Notes: a model not told the origin generated them from the letters alone. A stretch of DNA of 64,000 bases from Arsenophonus endosymbiont of Aphis craccivora (GCF_013460135.1 NZ_CP038155.1:496001-560000); one strand, 5' to 3'. Counted from the first letter of the stretch, positions 36,590 through 50,128 are shown. Made by a program: numbers and translations.

Positions 36590-37661
36590 GGCTTTGTTGA
36601 ATAAATCAGAATTAGCCGCCAGGATGGCTCCCTCTGCTACAGCTGTTATCCGATCCTGACGCTGTGTGGCATACCCAACAACGTCATACGGTTCAGCGCT
36701 TTGACCATCGCCATTGCTTCACCTACCTGAGCCTCATAGTCACGCAGCCTCAGATGGCCACCCAGCAAAGTTTTTATGCGGAACATCGCTTATGCGGAAC
36801 ATCGCTGTTTCTGCCACTGAACGCCGGTGATAACCCACTTTCTTTTTCCACATATCATTACTCCTGCTCAGACGCTGATTCGCCACCGCATGGTTACGTT
36901 CATGGTAATTTGTCCGGCCAGTATTTCGCTTCGCTTCGCGGCGGGATAAGGGGCCTGATTTTCTTTCTTAGCAACGCATCTTGGCAGTAACAGGCGTCAT
37001 AAGCACCGTCTGCTGACACTTCCCTGATTTTCCGGTGGTTTTGGTTAATCAGGCCCGGCAGTGCCTGCGCATCTGTCGTTCCGCTGAGCGATAAGTCGGC
37101 ACAGATAATCTCATGAGTCACACTGTCTGCTGCCAGATGAAGCTTGCGCCACACTCTTCGTCTGTCAGCCCCATGCTGCCTGACTTTCCTTTCACCTTCG
37201 CCAAAGACCTTCAGACCGGTACTGTCGATGACCAGATGCGAGATTTCACCACGCGTTGGCGTTTTTATGCTGATGTTGACGCTCTTTGCTCGTCTGCTGA
37301 CCAGCGAGTAGTCCGGACAGCACAGCGGCAAAGACATGAGTTTAAAAATCGAATCAACGAAGCCCTGTAATGCCCGGAGCGACAGGTTAAACACACGCTT
37401 CATCATCAGGACAGTGGTAACAGCCATATCGCTGTAGTAAAGCGGCCGGCCACGACCTTCAGGCGAAGAACTGTCAGTCCATCCAGCGATGGCCGACTCA
37501 TCAAGCCAGACCGTCAGGGAACCGCGTTGTCTGAGTGCCTTGTTGTACGCGGGCCAGTTGGTAATTTTAAACTTTTGCTTTGCCATGGGGACCTGATGTT
37601 GAAACGAATTTAGCGATCAGATCCGCCAATCACCTAAAAGTTCGATTTATTCAACAAAGCC
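36590..37661 (-). mobile_element. IS903-group element, copy 5 (1072 bp, damaged)
   Basis: Complete ends but 17 bp longer than the other copies: a 16-bp tandem duplication (36775-36806) and a 1-bp insertion near 36906. The flanks GCCAACAAA and TTAATATTG do not match. The oldest-looking copy of the six. Confidence 0.92.
36646..37586 (-). pseudogene. IS903-group transposase, copy 5, frameshifted
   Basis: Open for 228 codons from ATG 37586, then shifted by a 1-nt insertion after KYWPDK (36900-36907). A 16-bp duplication of TATGCGGAACATCGCT further on shifts it again. The Glu of the DDE triad lies beyond the first lesion, so the product should be inactive, though the ends could be moved in trans. 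Confidence 0.92.
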
Positions 37662-37912
37662 TTAATATTGTAAATTTAAAGGCTACATAAATTTAATAAA
37701 TAACCTTTATCGTTCTATTAAAAATGACAAATTATTAACCTGCAATTGATATTAATTACTTAATATAAAATAATCTATAAATTTAATAACTTCAATATCT
37801 TATTTGTGTTTTAAATAACTTCGATTCCCCACAATATCGATAAATTTTACTGGTTTATTTTGCTAATTACTTTGACTAATAAAATATTATCAAAAATCGA
37901 AAGGCCATTTTT

Positions 37913-40900
37913 GTGAGTAATTTAACTTACTCTTATGTAACGACAGATGCAAATTCTGCCGTTGCTTCCGTAGCATATCGACTCAATGAAATTATCGCAA
38001 TTTATCCTATCACCCCTAGTTCTAGTATGGCCGAGCAAGCAGATATATGGGCAGCTAATCAGAGAAAAAATATTTGGCAAGACACACCCCAAATAATTGA
38101 GATGCAATCAGAAGCAGGTGCTATTGCAACAGTGCATGGAGTCCTGCAAACCGGCGCACTGGCGACCTCATTTACCTCATCGCAGGGATTATTATTGATG
38201 ATCCCAACGCTTTATAAACTGGCTGGCCAATTACTGCCTTTTGTCTTACATGTCGCAGCCCGCACTGTCGCCACCCATGCCTTATCAATTTTTGGCGATC
38301 ACTCCGATGTGATGGCGGTGCGGCAAACGCGTTGTGCTATGCTGTGTGCTAATAATGTGCCGCAAGCACAGGATTTTCCCGTCATTGCACAAATAGCTGC
38401 ACTAAATAGTCGATTGCCATTTATCCATTTTTTCGATGGTTTTCGTACCTCACATGAAATCAACCAAATTCAGCCAATCTCCGATGAAATACTGCAAAAA
38501 CTGATACCTGAGCAAGCAATAACAGAACATAGTCAACGTGCTTTGTCGCCAGAGGCCCCCACTATCCGAGGAACGGCAGCCAACCCAGACACCTATTTTC
38601 AAGCTCGTGAAGCTATTAATCCTTGGTATCTTGACGCTTACCAGCATGTTTTAAATGCCATGTTGGCCTTTGGTAATACTACTGGCCGTTACTATCAACC
38701 ATTTGAATATAATGGCCATCCAGATGCTGAGCGGATTATCATTTTAATGGGATCAGCGGCCGTACCTTGTGAAGAGGTTATCGATCAACTGCTGACACAA
38801 AATGAAAAAGTCGGCATGGTAAAAGTTCATTTTTTTCGCCCTTTTTCTGCCCAGCACTTGCTTAACGAAGTGCCACTATCAGTAAAATCGATTGCCGTTC
38901 TTGATCGAACCAAGGAACCAGGATCACAAGCAGAACCGCTTTTCCTAGATATTATGACGGCATTTGCTGAATCATTTAGCCTGGGCCAACGTGATAAGTT
39001 ACCTAATGTTATTTCTGGTCGCTATGGCTTGTCCTCAAAAGAGTTTGATCCTGACTGTGTGTTCACCATGTTTCATCAACTTAAACTACCAAAACCCAAA
39101 CCACGTTTTACTATTGGCATTCATGATGATGTTACCGGACTGTATTTACCGATGATTAAAGCATCACTACCTAATACACACAAATTAGCCGCTTTATTTT
39201 ATGGATTAGGTAGTGATGGTTCGGTATCGGCTACCAAAAATACGATCAAACTTATTGACAACCATACTCCTTTATTTCCACAGCGATATTTCGTTTACGA
39301 CTCTAAAAAAGCAGGCGGGCTAACGGTTTCACATTTACGCATTAACCACCATCCGCTTTATTCCTCATACCTTATTAAGCAGGCTGATTTTATTGGTTGT
39401 CATCAATGGCAATTTATTCATAAATACCAGTTGATTGAAAAATTAAAACCCGGCGGTATTTTTTTAATCAATGCTCTTTATAAATCTGATCAAATCTGGC
39501 ATCATCTGCCGCAAGAAATACAATATCTGCTGCGGCAGAAACAAGCACAATGTTATACCATTAATGCTTATCAAATCGCCCGACAATGCCAATTGGGTGG
39601 CCTTATCAATACTATTATGCAAACCGCTTTTTTCTATTTGACACAATTATTGCCAATGCCTGAAGCTTCACTGCGATTAAAAGAGGCACTTAGCCAAAGT
39701 TATGGCAAAAAAGGCGCCAATATCATTGAAAATAATATTAACGCTATTGATCTTACCATTAAGGCAATAGAAAAATTTGATTTACAGGAGATTGATATCA
39801 CTAGCCTTTGCCGACCCGCTACCGTAGCCCATGATGCCCCTGATTTTGTAAAAAACGTTACCGCAGCAATGATCGCAGATTTAGATGATATTCTACCCGT
39901 GTCAGTATTTCCACCCGATGGCAGATGGCCAACAGGCACGACAAAATGGGAAAAACGCAATATCGCCGAAACAATCCCTATCTGTCAACCTGATCTCTGT
40001 ACCCAATGTAATTATTGTGTTGCCGCCTGCCCTCATGCTGCTATTCGGGCAAAAATCACTTCTGCCGAAATACTGGAAGCAGCACCGACTAGTTTACCCT
40101 CTTTAGCAGTTAAATCTCGAGATATGCGAGGACTCAATTATATATTACAAGTAGTACCGGTTGTAATCTCTGTTATGAAGTTTGTCCAGCAAAAGAGCAG
40201 CAAAATCCACAAATCCGCGCTATCAATATGCAGCCACGAGTTGAACATATAGCGCCAGAAAAAATAAATTTCAATTTTTTCCTGCAAATTCCTGATATCG
40301 CCCCACATCAAATAGAGCGTATTGATATTCGTACTTCACAATTAATTACATCGTTATTTGAATATTCAGGTGCCTGTGCCGGCTGTGGGGAAACTCCTTA
40401 TATAAAATTACTGACTCAATTATATGGTGACAGACTACTGATTGCTAACGCTACCGGCTGTTCATCTATTTACGGTGTTAATCTGCCAACAACTCCCTAT
40501 ACCAAGAATAGCGAGGGGCGAGGTCCCGCTTGGGCAAATTCCCTATTTGAAGATAACGCCGAGTTTGGCCTGGGATTTCGTTTGACATTAGAACAGCATA
40601 AAAGAAGGGTTTCTCGTCTGCTAGATAGCTTCGCTGAACAATTACCAATAACGCTAATTAATCAACTAAAAGATGATTCTTTATCTATTGAGATAAAGCG
40701 TGAATTAATTAATCAGTTACAATCATTGCTGGATAATATCAATACTATTGAAGCTCAACAATTAAGTACCGATGCTCACTATTTGCTTTATAAATCAGTA
40801 TGGATCATTGGTGGTGATGGTTGGGCCTACGATATTGGTTATGGTGGCTTAGATCATGTACTCCATAGTGGCGAAAATATCAATGTTCTGGTGCTAGATA

Positions 40901-41442
40901 CACAATGCTATTCCAACACCGGGGGACAGCAATCAAAAGCGATGCCCATCGGTGCGGTGACTAAGTTTGGTCAAAATGGCAAACAAAAAACCCGTAAAGA
41001 TCTGGGAATAACCATGATGATGTATGGACATGTATTTGTGGCCCAAATCGCTATTGGCGCCCAAATGAATCAGAAAGTTAAGGCGATTCAGGAAGCTGCC
41101 GCCTATTCAGGACCATCACTCATTATCGCTTATAGCCCTTGTGAAGAGCATGGTTATGATCTTGCCTATAGCCATCAACAAACCAAACAACTAACAGCAG
41201 CTGGATTTTGGCCATGATATCGTTTTGATCCTCAACGTAGTCAGGCAGGAAAAGCAGCGTTAATACTTGATTCAAGAGCACCGAACGCATCGCTTGCGGA
41301 TATCTTACAAAAAGAGCAGCACTTTTCTCAATTAACCAGACAACTACCTGAACAAGCGGAAATATTGGCAAAACAAGCAGAAATAGCGACACAAAAGCGC
41401 TACGCTTTACTTGAATTACTTGCCAAACAGGATACTAACTAA
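37913..41442 (+). pseudogene. nifJ: Pyruvate:flavodoxin oxidoreductase NifJ/YdbK, broken
   Basis: About 1175 codons in all, the normal length. Domain order is clear: pyrimidine-binding YPITPSSSMAEQADIWAA, GDHSDVMAVRQTRCAML, first ferredoxin cluster CTQCNYCVAACP, second cluster TGCNLCYEVCPA, and the thiamine pyrophosphate domain with ACAGCGETPYIKLL and WIIGGDGWAYDIGYGGLDHV. Near 40150 a small deletion removes the residues before TGC (including the first cysteine of the cluster) and shifts the frame. A TGA at 41215-41217 follows AAGFWP where relatives have Leu. It would have oxidised pyruvate to acetyl-CoA using flavodoxin. Confidence 0.9.
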
Positions 41443-41490
41443 GGTAGTATAGGTCGCAATCCTGCTGATTAAAACACAGCGTTGATCAAT

Positions 41491-41517
41491 AAAGCCGCTT
41501 ATCAATTTAGCGGCTTT
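41491..41517 (+). terminator. Intrinsic terminator after nifJ
   Basis: AAAGCCGCT, a 9-nt loop and AGCGGCTTT, then TATTAA. The flanking A and T make it usable in both directions, serving nifJ and the convergent tRNA operon. Confidence 0.75.
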
Positions 41518-41551
41518 ATTAACTTTAACTTATTACCAGTAATTATCGCAT

Positions 41552-41717
41552 TTATCGTTTAGGAATAATTAACACCTGTCCAGGATAAATTTTATTTGGA
41601 TACTTCAACATCGGCTTATTTGCTTCAAAAATTTGCTGATAAAGATTAGCATCACCATAAACTTTTTTCGATTTCGCCAAAGTTAGGCATAAATCATCAT
41701 TGATAAAGCAATATTGA
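41552..41717 (-). pseudogene. LysM-domain remnant (YgaU/KbP-like C-terminus)
   Basis: Codes for [20 protein letters not shown] and [14 protein letters not shown], the C-terminal half of a LysM domain as in the potassium-binding protein YgaU. The first half of the domain is degenerate and no start or BON domain is present. It abuts the 3' end of the tRNA-Lys gene, so it may be captured debris. Confidence 0.65.
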
Positions 41718-41861
41718 TGGTGGGATCGTACAGGATAACTCGGCCTATTGCCTCGCCCTGCGGGTCGTTGTACTTCGCACAACGCTGTCTCGCTTCGCTC
41801 GGCTCGGACCTGTGACCAATTGATTAAAAGTCAACTGCTCTACCGACTGAGCTAACGACCC
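41718..41861 (-). tRNA. tRNA-Lys(UUU) gene interrupted in the T-loop
   Basis: The 5' part GGGTCGTTAGCTCAGTCGG through the anticodon arm (loop CTTTTAA) to ACAGG of the T stem is canonical for tRNA-Lys. The 3' part CCTGT (T stem) and ACGATCCCACCA (acceptor end with CCA) lies about 70 nt further on. T stem halves match perfectly and the acceptor pairs apart from one extra T or a G-U pair. Between them is a 59-nt insert flanked by CCGAG repeats. It is third in the order Val-Val-Lys, as in the enterobacterial valU operon. Whether a functional tRNA results is unknown. Confidence 0.8.
41744..41802 (-). other. 59-nt GC-rich insert in the tRNA-Lys T-loop
   Basis: Flanked on both sides by CCGAG (41739-41743 and 41803-41807). 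About 60% GC in AT-rich surroundings. Contains the hairpin CGTTGT, loop GCGAAGT, ACAACG, and an internal ACGACCC that also matches the tRNA-Lys acceptor strand. Not recognised as a known element. Confidence 0.65.
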
Positions 41862-41922
41862 TCTTAATAGCAAAACACAGCATAAATAATTTAAACAAAT
41901 AATGCTTTATTTTTTGGATGAA

Positions 41923-41998
41923 TGGTGGGCGATACCAGATTCGAACTGATGACCCCCTCCTTGTAAGGGAGATGCTCTACCAACTGAGCTAATCGCCC
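41923..41998 (-). tRNA. tRNA-Val(UAC)
   Basis: 76 nt with encoded CCA. Acceptor GGGCGAT/ATCGCCC, anticodon stem TCTCC/GGAGG, loop CTTACAA with anticodon TAC, T-arm ATCAG TTCGAAT CTGGT. Second gene of the operon. Confidence 0.95.
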
Positions 41999-42024
41999 AA
42001 TCATAACTAAATCATCACAACAAT

Positions 42025-42100
42025 TGGTGGGCGATACCAGATTCGAACTGATGACCCCCTCCTTGTAATGGAGATGCTCTACCAACTGAGCTAATCGCCC
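42025..42100 (-). tRNA. tRNA-Val(UAC), loop variant A32
   Basis: 76 nt, identical to the neighbouring tRNA-Val except that the anticodon loop is ATTACAA: position 32 is A instead of C. First gene after the promoter. Confidence 0.93.
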
Positions 42101-42116
42101 GTCGTGATGGAGGTGC

Positions 42117-42144
42117 ATTATAGGGAGAGTTCTGCATGAGTCAA
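42117..42144 (-). promoter_or_regulatory. tRNA operon promoter
   Basis: TTGACT (-35, 42144-42139), 16 nt, TATAAT (-10, 42122-42117), followed by GCACCTCC, a GC-rich discriminator typical of growth-rate and stringently controlled tRNA promoters. It lies 16 bp before the first tRNA-Val. Confidence 0.85.
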
Positions 42145-42409
42145 CGGTTTTTCTAAGGAAAATATCCGTTCGTTGCAAAATTAAGCAAGATGCACCAAAT
42201 ATTATTGACGCTAAATAATATTTATTTAAACTTATTTAGTCTAGCTCCTATCAGCATAAATTAAGCAGTTTTACCATTAAATTAGCAAAATAAAGTATCA
42301 TTATCGCGCTAACAGAATTGAGGAATTAAGTTGCAGTGATAAAATAACCAACTGTAAATTTATCACTAGACTAGATTCGATATAAAAAAAGATCATTAAG
42401 GCAATCCTA

Positions 42410-43834
42410 ATGAATAAAATAAAAACCCGTTTTGCACCAAGTCCAACCGGTTATCTTCACGTCGGCGGTGCTCGTACCGCACTCTATTCATGGCTTTATA
42501 GTCGACATAATAACGGAGAGTTTGTCTTACGTATTGAAGACACCGATCTTGAGCGTTCAACACAAGAAGCCATTGACGCCATAATGGATGGAATGAACTG
42601 GTTAAGTTTAAATTGGGATGAAGGTCCTTACTATCAAACTAAACGCTTCGATCGTTATCATGCAGTTATCGATCAAATGCTTAGTGCAGGGACAGCTTAT
42701 CGCTGTTACTGTTCTAAAACACGGTTAGACAATTTACGTGAAGAACAGATGGCTAGAGGCGAAAAACCACGTTACGATGGCTATTGCCACTCGCATGCTC
42801 ATAACCATACACCGAATGAACCTCACGTAGTGCGCTTTCGCAACCCCCAACAAGGCTCTGTTATTTTTGAAGACCAAATCCGTGGCCCAATTGAATTTAG
42901 CAATCTTGAGCTAGATGATCTCATTATACGCCGAACCGATGGCTCTCCTACCTATAATTTCTGTGTTGTTATTGATGACTGGGATATGAAAATCACCCAT
43001 GTGATCCGTGGTGAAGATCATATTAATAATACCCCACGGCAAATTAACATATTAACCGCTCTCGGTGCGCCAATACCTGTATATGCGCATGTTTCAATGA
43101 TCTTGGGTAATGATGGTAAAAAATTATCTAAGCGTCATGGCGCAGTTAGTGTCATGCAATACCGAGATGACGGTTATCTACCAGAAGCCTTATTAAACTA
43201 TTTGGTTCGTCTCGGGTGGTCCCATGGTGATCAAGAAATTTTTAACCGCGAGGAAATGATCAGTTATTTTTCCTTAGATGCAATTAATAAATCCGCCAGT
43301 GCCTTTAATACTGATAAATTATTATGGCTGAATCATCATTATATCAATTCATTACCGGCAGAATATGTTGCTACTCACTTAGCATGGCACATTGAACAGC
43401 AAGGTATTGATACCCACATTGGACCAAGATTAGCAGATTTAGTTAAGATTCTCGGTGAACGTTGTAAGACCTTAAAAGAAATAGCCAGTTCATGTCGCTA
43501 TTTCTATCAGGATTTTGCTACATTCGACGGCGACGCCGCTAAAAAACATTTACGCCCGATAGCGCGCTTACCATTAGAAACCGTACGGACAAAATTGGCG
43601 GCTATTAGCAACTGGACATGTAAAAATGTTCATCATGCAATCGAAGCAACGGCTACAGAACTGGAAATTGGGATGGGTAAAGTGGGTATGCCTCTGCGGG
43701 TCGCTGTGACAGGAGCAGGTCAATCACCTAGTGTTGATGCCACTGTACATGCCATTGGCCAAAATCGTTCATTAAAACGCATTGATAACGCTTTGGTTTA
43801 TATTAATGAGCGTGAAAATAGGGTTAGCGAATAA
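42410..43834 (+). CDS. gltX: Glutamyl-tRNA synthetase
   Basis: 474 residues, normal length. The class I signature is [20 protein letters not shown] (HIGH equivalent HVGG) and the KMSKS equivalent is [11 protein letters not shown] zinc-site region [15 protein letters not shown] and HSH follow. It charges tRNA-Glu with glutamate. Divergent from the tRNA-Val/Lys operon and upstream of tRNA-Ala, as in E. coli. Intact, an essential gene. Confidence 0.97.
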   Translation: MNKIKTRFAPSPTGYLHVGGARTALYSWLYSRHNNGEFVLRIEDTDLERSTQEAIDAIMDGMNWLSLNWDEGPYYQTKRFDRYHAVIDQMLSAGTAYRCYCSKTRLDNLREEQMARGEKPRYDGYCHSHAHNHTPNEPHVVRFRNPQQGSVIFEDQIRGPIEFSNLELDDLIIRRTDGSPTYNFCVVIDDWDMKITHVIRGEDHINNTPRQINILTALGAPIPVYAHVSMILGNDGKKLSKRHGAVSVMQYRDDGYLPEALLNYLVRLGWSHGDQEIFNREEMISYFSLDAINKSASAFNTDKLLWLNHHYINSLPAEYVATHLAWHIEQQGIDTHIGPRLADLVKILGERCKTLKEIASSCRYFYQDFATFDGDAAKKHLRPIARLPLETVRTKLAAISNWTCKNVHHAIEATATELEIGMGKVGMPLRVAVTGAGQSPSVDATVHAIGQNRSLKRIDNALVYINERENRVSE

Positions 43835-43936
43835 AATTAACTTAGCATAACGGCACATTTCACTGTGCCTTTTTTCTTAACACTAAGCTGTATGAGCATT
43901 TTTTCAACGGTTAAACACTATTTTCCTATTAATCGA

Positions 43937-43965
43937 TTGACAGTCTTATTCAGCTTGTATATTAT
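43937..43965 (+). promoter_or_regulatory. tRNA-Ala promoter
   Basis: TTGACA (43937-43942), 17 nt, TATTAT (43960-43965), then GCGCCCG, a stringent-type discriminator. Lies 25 bp before tRNA-Ala. Confidence 0.85.
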
Positions 43966-43990
43966 GCGCCCGTCCAATCGACTTTGTGTA

Positions 43991-44066
<76 letters not shown>

Positions 44067-44118
44067 AATTTAAATTCTAGCCAATTTAGATTTAATCAAT
44101 ATTAAACCCCATTACTTA

Positions 44119-44334
44119 CTATGAATGCTTTAGTGGCTTAACTAAGTTGTCTAGCCATTCCACTTTGACTGTTAACGTCATTTCCATTAAATAACCTAGT
44201 ATTCCTTGAGGAAATTCACCTTTACGTGCAAACCAAAGTAAATATTCTTCGGGTAAATCAATCAAAACCCGTCCTTTGTATTTACCGAATGGCATAACGG
44301 TATTAGCAATATCGATCAGATCCTGTTTCTGCAT
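44119..44334 (-). CDS. DUF3820 protein, YpeB-like
   Basis: 71 residues from ATG 44334 (MQKQDLIDIANTVMPFGKYK); the longer upstream frame is not part of the family. Contains GRVLIDLPEEYLLWFARKGEFP, the DUF3820 signature. The function is unknown; E. coli ypeB also lies near ligA. Intact. Confidence 0.85.
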   Translation of the reverse strand: MQKQDLIDIANTVMPFGKYKGRVLIDLPEEYLLWFARKGEFPQGILGYLMEMTLTVKVEWLDNLVKPLKHS

Positions 44335-45019
44335 GCAAAATTCCACTATATTATTGGTTAATAGAACCAAACACGGCATTCGTTAATCAAGAATGCCGCT
44401 TTGCAAACATACTGTCAAATTATCACAAAACTAATCCCGTTATTGCTGCCGATAAGAAACTTACTAGCGTGGAACCATATAATAATTTTAAGCCAAAGCT
44501 AGAGACAACATTTCCCTTCTTTTCATTGAGCCCTTTTATTGCTCCTGCAACAATGCCTATTGATGAAAAATTAGCAAAAGAAACTAAAAAAACCGACAAA
44601 ATACCTACTGAACGAGGGGATAATTCAGCGGCAACTTGTTGCAAATATCCCATAGCGACAAATTCATTAGATACTAATTTGGTGGCCATAATACTACCTA
44701 CTTTAAGTGCATCTTCAGCAGGTATACCCAAGATCCATGCTAATGGATAAAACACATAGCCTAAACAATCCTGAAAGCTTATTCCTATCACTGCACTGAA
44801 AATGGCGTTAATTCCAGCAATAATCGCAATAAATCCTATCAACATTGCCGCTACAATCAAAGCAACTTTAAAACCAGCCAGAATATATTCGCCTAACATT
44901 TCAAAAAAACTTTGTCCATCATGAAGATGACTGACTTGAATATCTTCTTCTTCGTCAACCGAATAGGGATTAATTAATGATAGAATAATGAATGTACTAA
45001 ACATATTCAGGATCAGCGC

Positions 45020-46074
45020 GGCTTTGTTGAATAAATCAGAATTAGCCGACAGGATGGCTCCCTCTGCTACAGCTGTTATCCGATCCTGACGCTGTGTGGC
45101 ATACCCAACAACGTCATACGGTTCAGCGCTTTGACCATCGCCATTGCTTCACCTACCTGAGCCTCATAGTCACGCAGCCTCAGATGGCCACCCAGCAAAG
45201 TTTTTATGCGGAACATCGCTGTTTCTGCCACTGAACGCCGGTGATAACCCACTTTCTTTTTCCACATATCATTACTCCTGCTCAGACGCTGATTCGCCAC
45301 CGCATGGTTACGTTCATGGTACTTGTCCGGCCAGTATTTCGCTCCGCTTCGCGGCGGGATAAGGGGCCTGATTTTCTTTCTTAGCAACGCATCGTGGCAG
45401 TAACAGGCGTCATAAGCACCGTCTGCTGACACTTCCCTGATTTTCCGGTGGGTTTGGTTAATCAGGCCCGGCAGTGCCTGCGCATCTGTCGTTCCGCTGA
45501 GCGATAAGTCGGCACAGATAATCTCATGAGTCACACTGTCTGCTGCCAGATGAAGCTTGCGCCACACTCTTCGTCTGTCAGCCCCATGCTGCCTGACTTT
45601 CCATTCACCTTCGCCAAAGACCTTCAGACCGGTACTGTCGATGACCAGATGCGAGATTTCACCACGCGTTGGCGTTTTTATGCTGATGTTGACGCTCTTT
45701 GCTCGTCTGCTGACCAGCGAGTAGTCCGGACAGCACAGCGGCAAAGACATGAGTTTAAAAATCGAATCAACGAAGCCCTGTAATGCCCGGAGCGACAGGT
45801 TAAACACACGCTTCATCATCAGGACAGTGGTAACAGCCATATCGCTGTAGTAAAGCGGCCGGCCACGACCTTCAGGCGAAGAACTGTCAGTCCATCCAGC
45901 GATGGCCGACTCATCAAGCCAGACCGTCAGGGAACCGCGTTGTCTGAGTGCCTTGTTGTACGCGGGCCAGTTGGTAATTTTAAACTTTTGCTTTGCCATG
46001 GGGACCTGATGTTGAAACGAATTTAGCGATCAGATCCGACAATCACCTAAAAGTTCGATTTATTCAACAAAGCC
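45020..46074 (-). mobile_element. IS903-group element, copy 6
   Basis: 1055 bp with complete ends and the perfect 9-bp target duplication GATCAGCGC at 45011-45019 and 46075-46083. It interrupts nupC. Confidence 0.95.
45076..45999 (-). CDS. IS903-group transposase, copy 6
   Basis: 307 residues, identical in sequence to copy 1 as far as I can compare. Open and presumably active. Confidence 0.95.
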   Translation of the reverse strand: MAKQKFKITNWPAYNKALRQRGSLTVWLDESAIAGWTDSSSPEGRGRPLYYSDMAVTTVLMMKRVFNLSLRALQGFVDSIFKLMSLPLCCPDYSLVSRRAKSVNISIKTPTRGEISHLVIDSTGLKVFGEGEWKVRQHGADRRRVWRKLHLAADSVTHEIICADLSLSGTTDAQALPGLINQTHRKIREVSADGAYDACYCHDALLRKKIRPLIPPRSGAKYWPDKYHERNHAVANQRLSRSNDMWKKKVGYHRRSVAETAMFRIKTLLGGHLRLRDYEAQVGEAMAMVKALNRMTLLGMPHSVRIG

Positions 46075-46883
46075 GATCAGCGCTGCAACGACATACTTAG
46101 GATCAAGCATTCCCATATAGGCGCCTACAATCTCCATAGAAACCGTCGACATGGCTGTTGCTGCCATCGTATACATCCGACGTGGTGACATTCGACTCAA
46201 TATATCTTTATATGCAATAAAGTTTTCTGACTGACCAAGGATTAATGAACTGACCGCATTAAAAGATGCCAGTTTTCCCATACCATTAACTTTAGCCAGT
46301 AATGTTCCTATTATTTTAATAATAAAAGGTAGCACTTTGATATGTTGCAGGATGCCAATTAAAGCTGAAACAAAAATAATTGGACATAATACTCGCAAAA
46401 AGAAGGTAGCGAGATTTGCGTCCATCATTCCACCAAATACAAAATCAGTTCCTGCTGCGGCATAAACCAATAAATAGTCAAAAAATTTAGCAAATCCAGC
46501 CACAAATCCCTGACCAATATCTGAATTGAGGAAGAACCAGGCTAATATTAACTCAATAACTAATAGTTGAAAAACATAGCGAATGCGAATACTAGCACGA
46601 TCGCTACTGGTTAAAATCGATAACCAACCAATAAGAATAATGGATAAAAGAAAGTGAAAAACGGCAGACATAAATATTTCCAAGTAGGTTTTTAATTTAA
46701 CAAATAGTTATATTATTTTATGTAATAGAAAATAATTGGGCGTGATTTTAATCACTAAAAACCGTATTAAGTGGGTAATTTAGTGATTTAACTTGCTTAT
46801 AGCTAATTGATGATGAATAAAAAGATTACGAAATCAAAGCAGTCAACATCCTGCGAATTACTACCTCGAAAAGCCATAAAAGA

Positions 46884-48899
<2,016 letters not shown>

Positions 48900-48921
48900 T
48901 CACCATACAACTAAAGACAAA

Positions 48922-48941
48922 ACCCCCGCTATCACGGGGGT
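48922..48941 (-). terminator. Terminator between zipA and ligA
   Basis: ACCCCCG, loop, CGGGGGT followed by TTT on the minus strand. Separates zipA transcription from ligA. Confidence 0.8.
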
Positions 48942-48962
48942 TGATTACTAATCATCTAATAT

Positions 48963-49907
48963 TTAAGTTAATGCTTTTCTAATTCGGCTATGATATTCCT
49001 CTATCATTTGGGGTGTCAGCATTTTGCGATCCTCATCAAGCACGACACCACCGACATCAGCCGCAATACGTTGTGCTGCTTGCAACATCAATTTGAAGTT
49101 TTGTGCTGAGTCACCATATGAAGGTACCATCATAAATATAGATATACCCTGAGTGGTGAAATCAGACATGGCCTCTAGCTCAAAAGAACCGGGTTTCACC
49201 ATATTGGCTAAGCTAAATAAAATCTGCCCAGAACCAGAAGGATCAACATGACGATGAAAGATCTGCCTTTCACCAAACTGAAAACCCGATTGAAAAATAC
49301 TTTGTAACAACAGATCACCGCCTAAAACTTGACCTTGCAGTGCCGCAACATGTAAAACAACAACAATATCCTTTTTATCAGCTTCATCAGCTAAGTTATT
49401 TTGTTGTTTTTCACCATCAGGATGTTCAACTCCACCAACAGCCTGTTGGCTGCTTTCTGCTGTGTTTGCTACGAAAGCGTCTTCCCTTTCTTCACTATTA
49501 ATTGAATTTAGCGCAGGCTCAGAAATCTCAAGTTCAAGCTGTTTAGTCTGAACGCTCTTTTCTTGCTTAGCACGAGATCCAATTTCTACTTCAGTATCAG
49601 CTAGATGTGGATCATCGTTAGGTGTTTTCACTACCTTAGATGATTCAGATTTTCGGGAAGCAAATTGTTCATTTGCCTTCTGACTAGTCAATTTAGATGC
49701 TGATTGTTGTGCCTCCATCATTTTATCGCCAAGGGATGGATCGCCTGCACTCTCAGGTGTATCCTGACTATGTTGTTTACGGCGCTTCATAGGGCGATCT
49801 TTAAATAGCTTCGAACGCTCTTTACCACCTGTCCAAAAGCCATGTAACAGTAAAGCTATTATAGCTATCGCACCAACGACCACTAATATTAGACGCAAAT
49901 CCTGCAT
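48963..49907 (-). CDS. zipA: Cell division protein ZipA
   Basis: 314 residues from ATG 49907 ([21 protein letters not shown]); an upstream in-frame start would add 13 unlikely residues. Order: N-terminal membrane anchor, basic patch ([10 protein letters not shown]), a long charged linker, and the FtsZ-binding domain ([40 protein letters not shown]). It tethers FtsZ to the membrane at the division site. Divergent from cysZ, as in E. coli. Intact. Confidence 0.95.
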   Translation of the reverse strand: MQDLRLILVVVGAIAIIALLLHGFWTGGKERSKLFKDRPMKRRKQHSQDTPESAGDPSLGDKMMEAQQSASKLTSQKANEQFASRKSESSKVVKTPNDDPHLADTEVEIGSRAKQEKSVQTKQLELEISEPALNSINSEEREDAFVANTAESSQQAVGGVEHPDGEKQQNNLADEADKKDIVVVLHVAALQGQVLGGDLLLQSIFQSGFQFGERQIFHRHVDPSGSGQILFSLANMVKPGSFELEAMSDFTTQGISIFMMVPSYGDSAQNFKLMLQAAQRIAADVGGVVLDEDRKMLTPQMIEEYHSRIRKALT

Positions 49908-50128
49908 CGCTCTATCTCTGTTGTTTGAAAAAATAATCGCCACCATGGCGGTATCATTATATTAAGAGTATTTGCCAATAACGTTAAGTGCAACCCTCTA
50001 CATAATTTTCTTACAAAAAGTTAGATATTTATTCTTTTTTCGCTGTTTTTTTAGCCAACAAAAGACTAGCCAGCTAAAAATCATATCTATATGATACAAG
50101 ATCAAACCTAAAGGAGATAATATGAAGT

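Larger units (their letters stand above)
44423..46671 (-). pseudogene. nupC: Nucleoside transporter NupC split by IS copy 6
   Basis: The N-terminal half (ATG 46671: [20 protein letters not shown]) ends at DPKYVVAAL, and the C-terminal half resumes [17 protein letters not shown] after the IS. Removing the IS and one 9-bp duplication (GATCAGCGC) restores the frame. NupC signature segments are [27 protein letters not shown] and [17 protein letters not shown]. NupC imports nucleosides with protons across the inner membrane. The gene is otherwise open, so the loss is recent. Confidence 0.93.

Noticed and set aside
36664-36990. 108-codon plus-strand frame in IS copy 5
   Set aside because: Created by the frameshifting duplication on the opposite strand of the transposase.
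41552-41782. 76-codon LysM protein gene
   Set aside because: Its first third is translated from the tRNA-Lys gene and its insert. Only the C-terminal LysM fragment has protein-like conservation.
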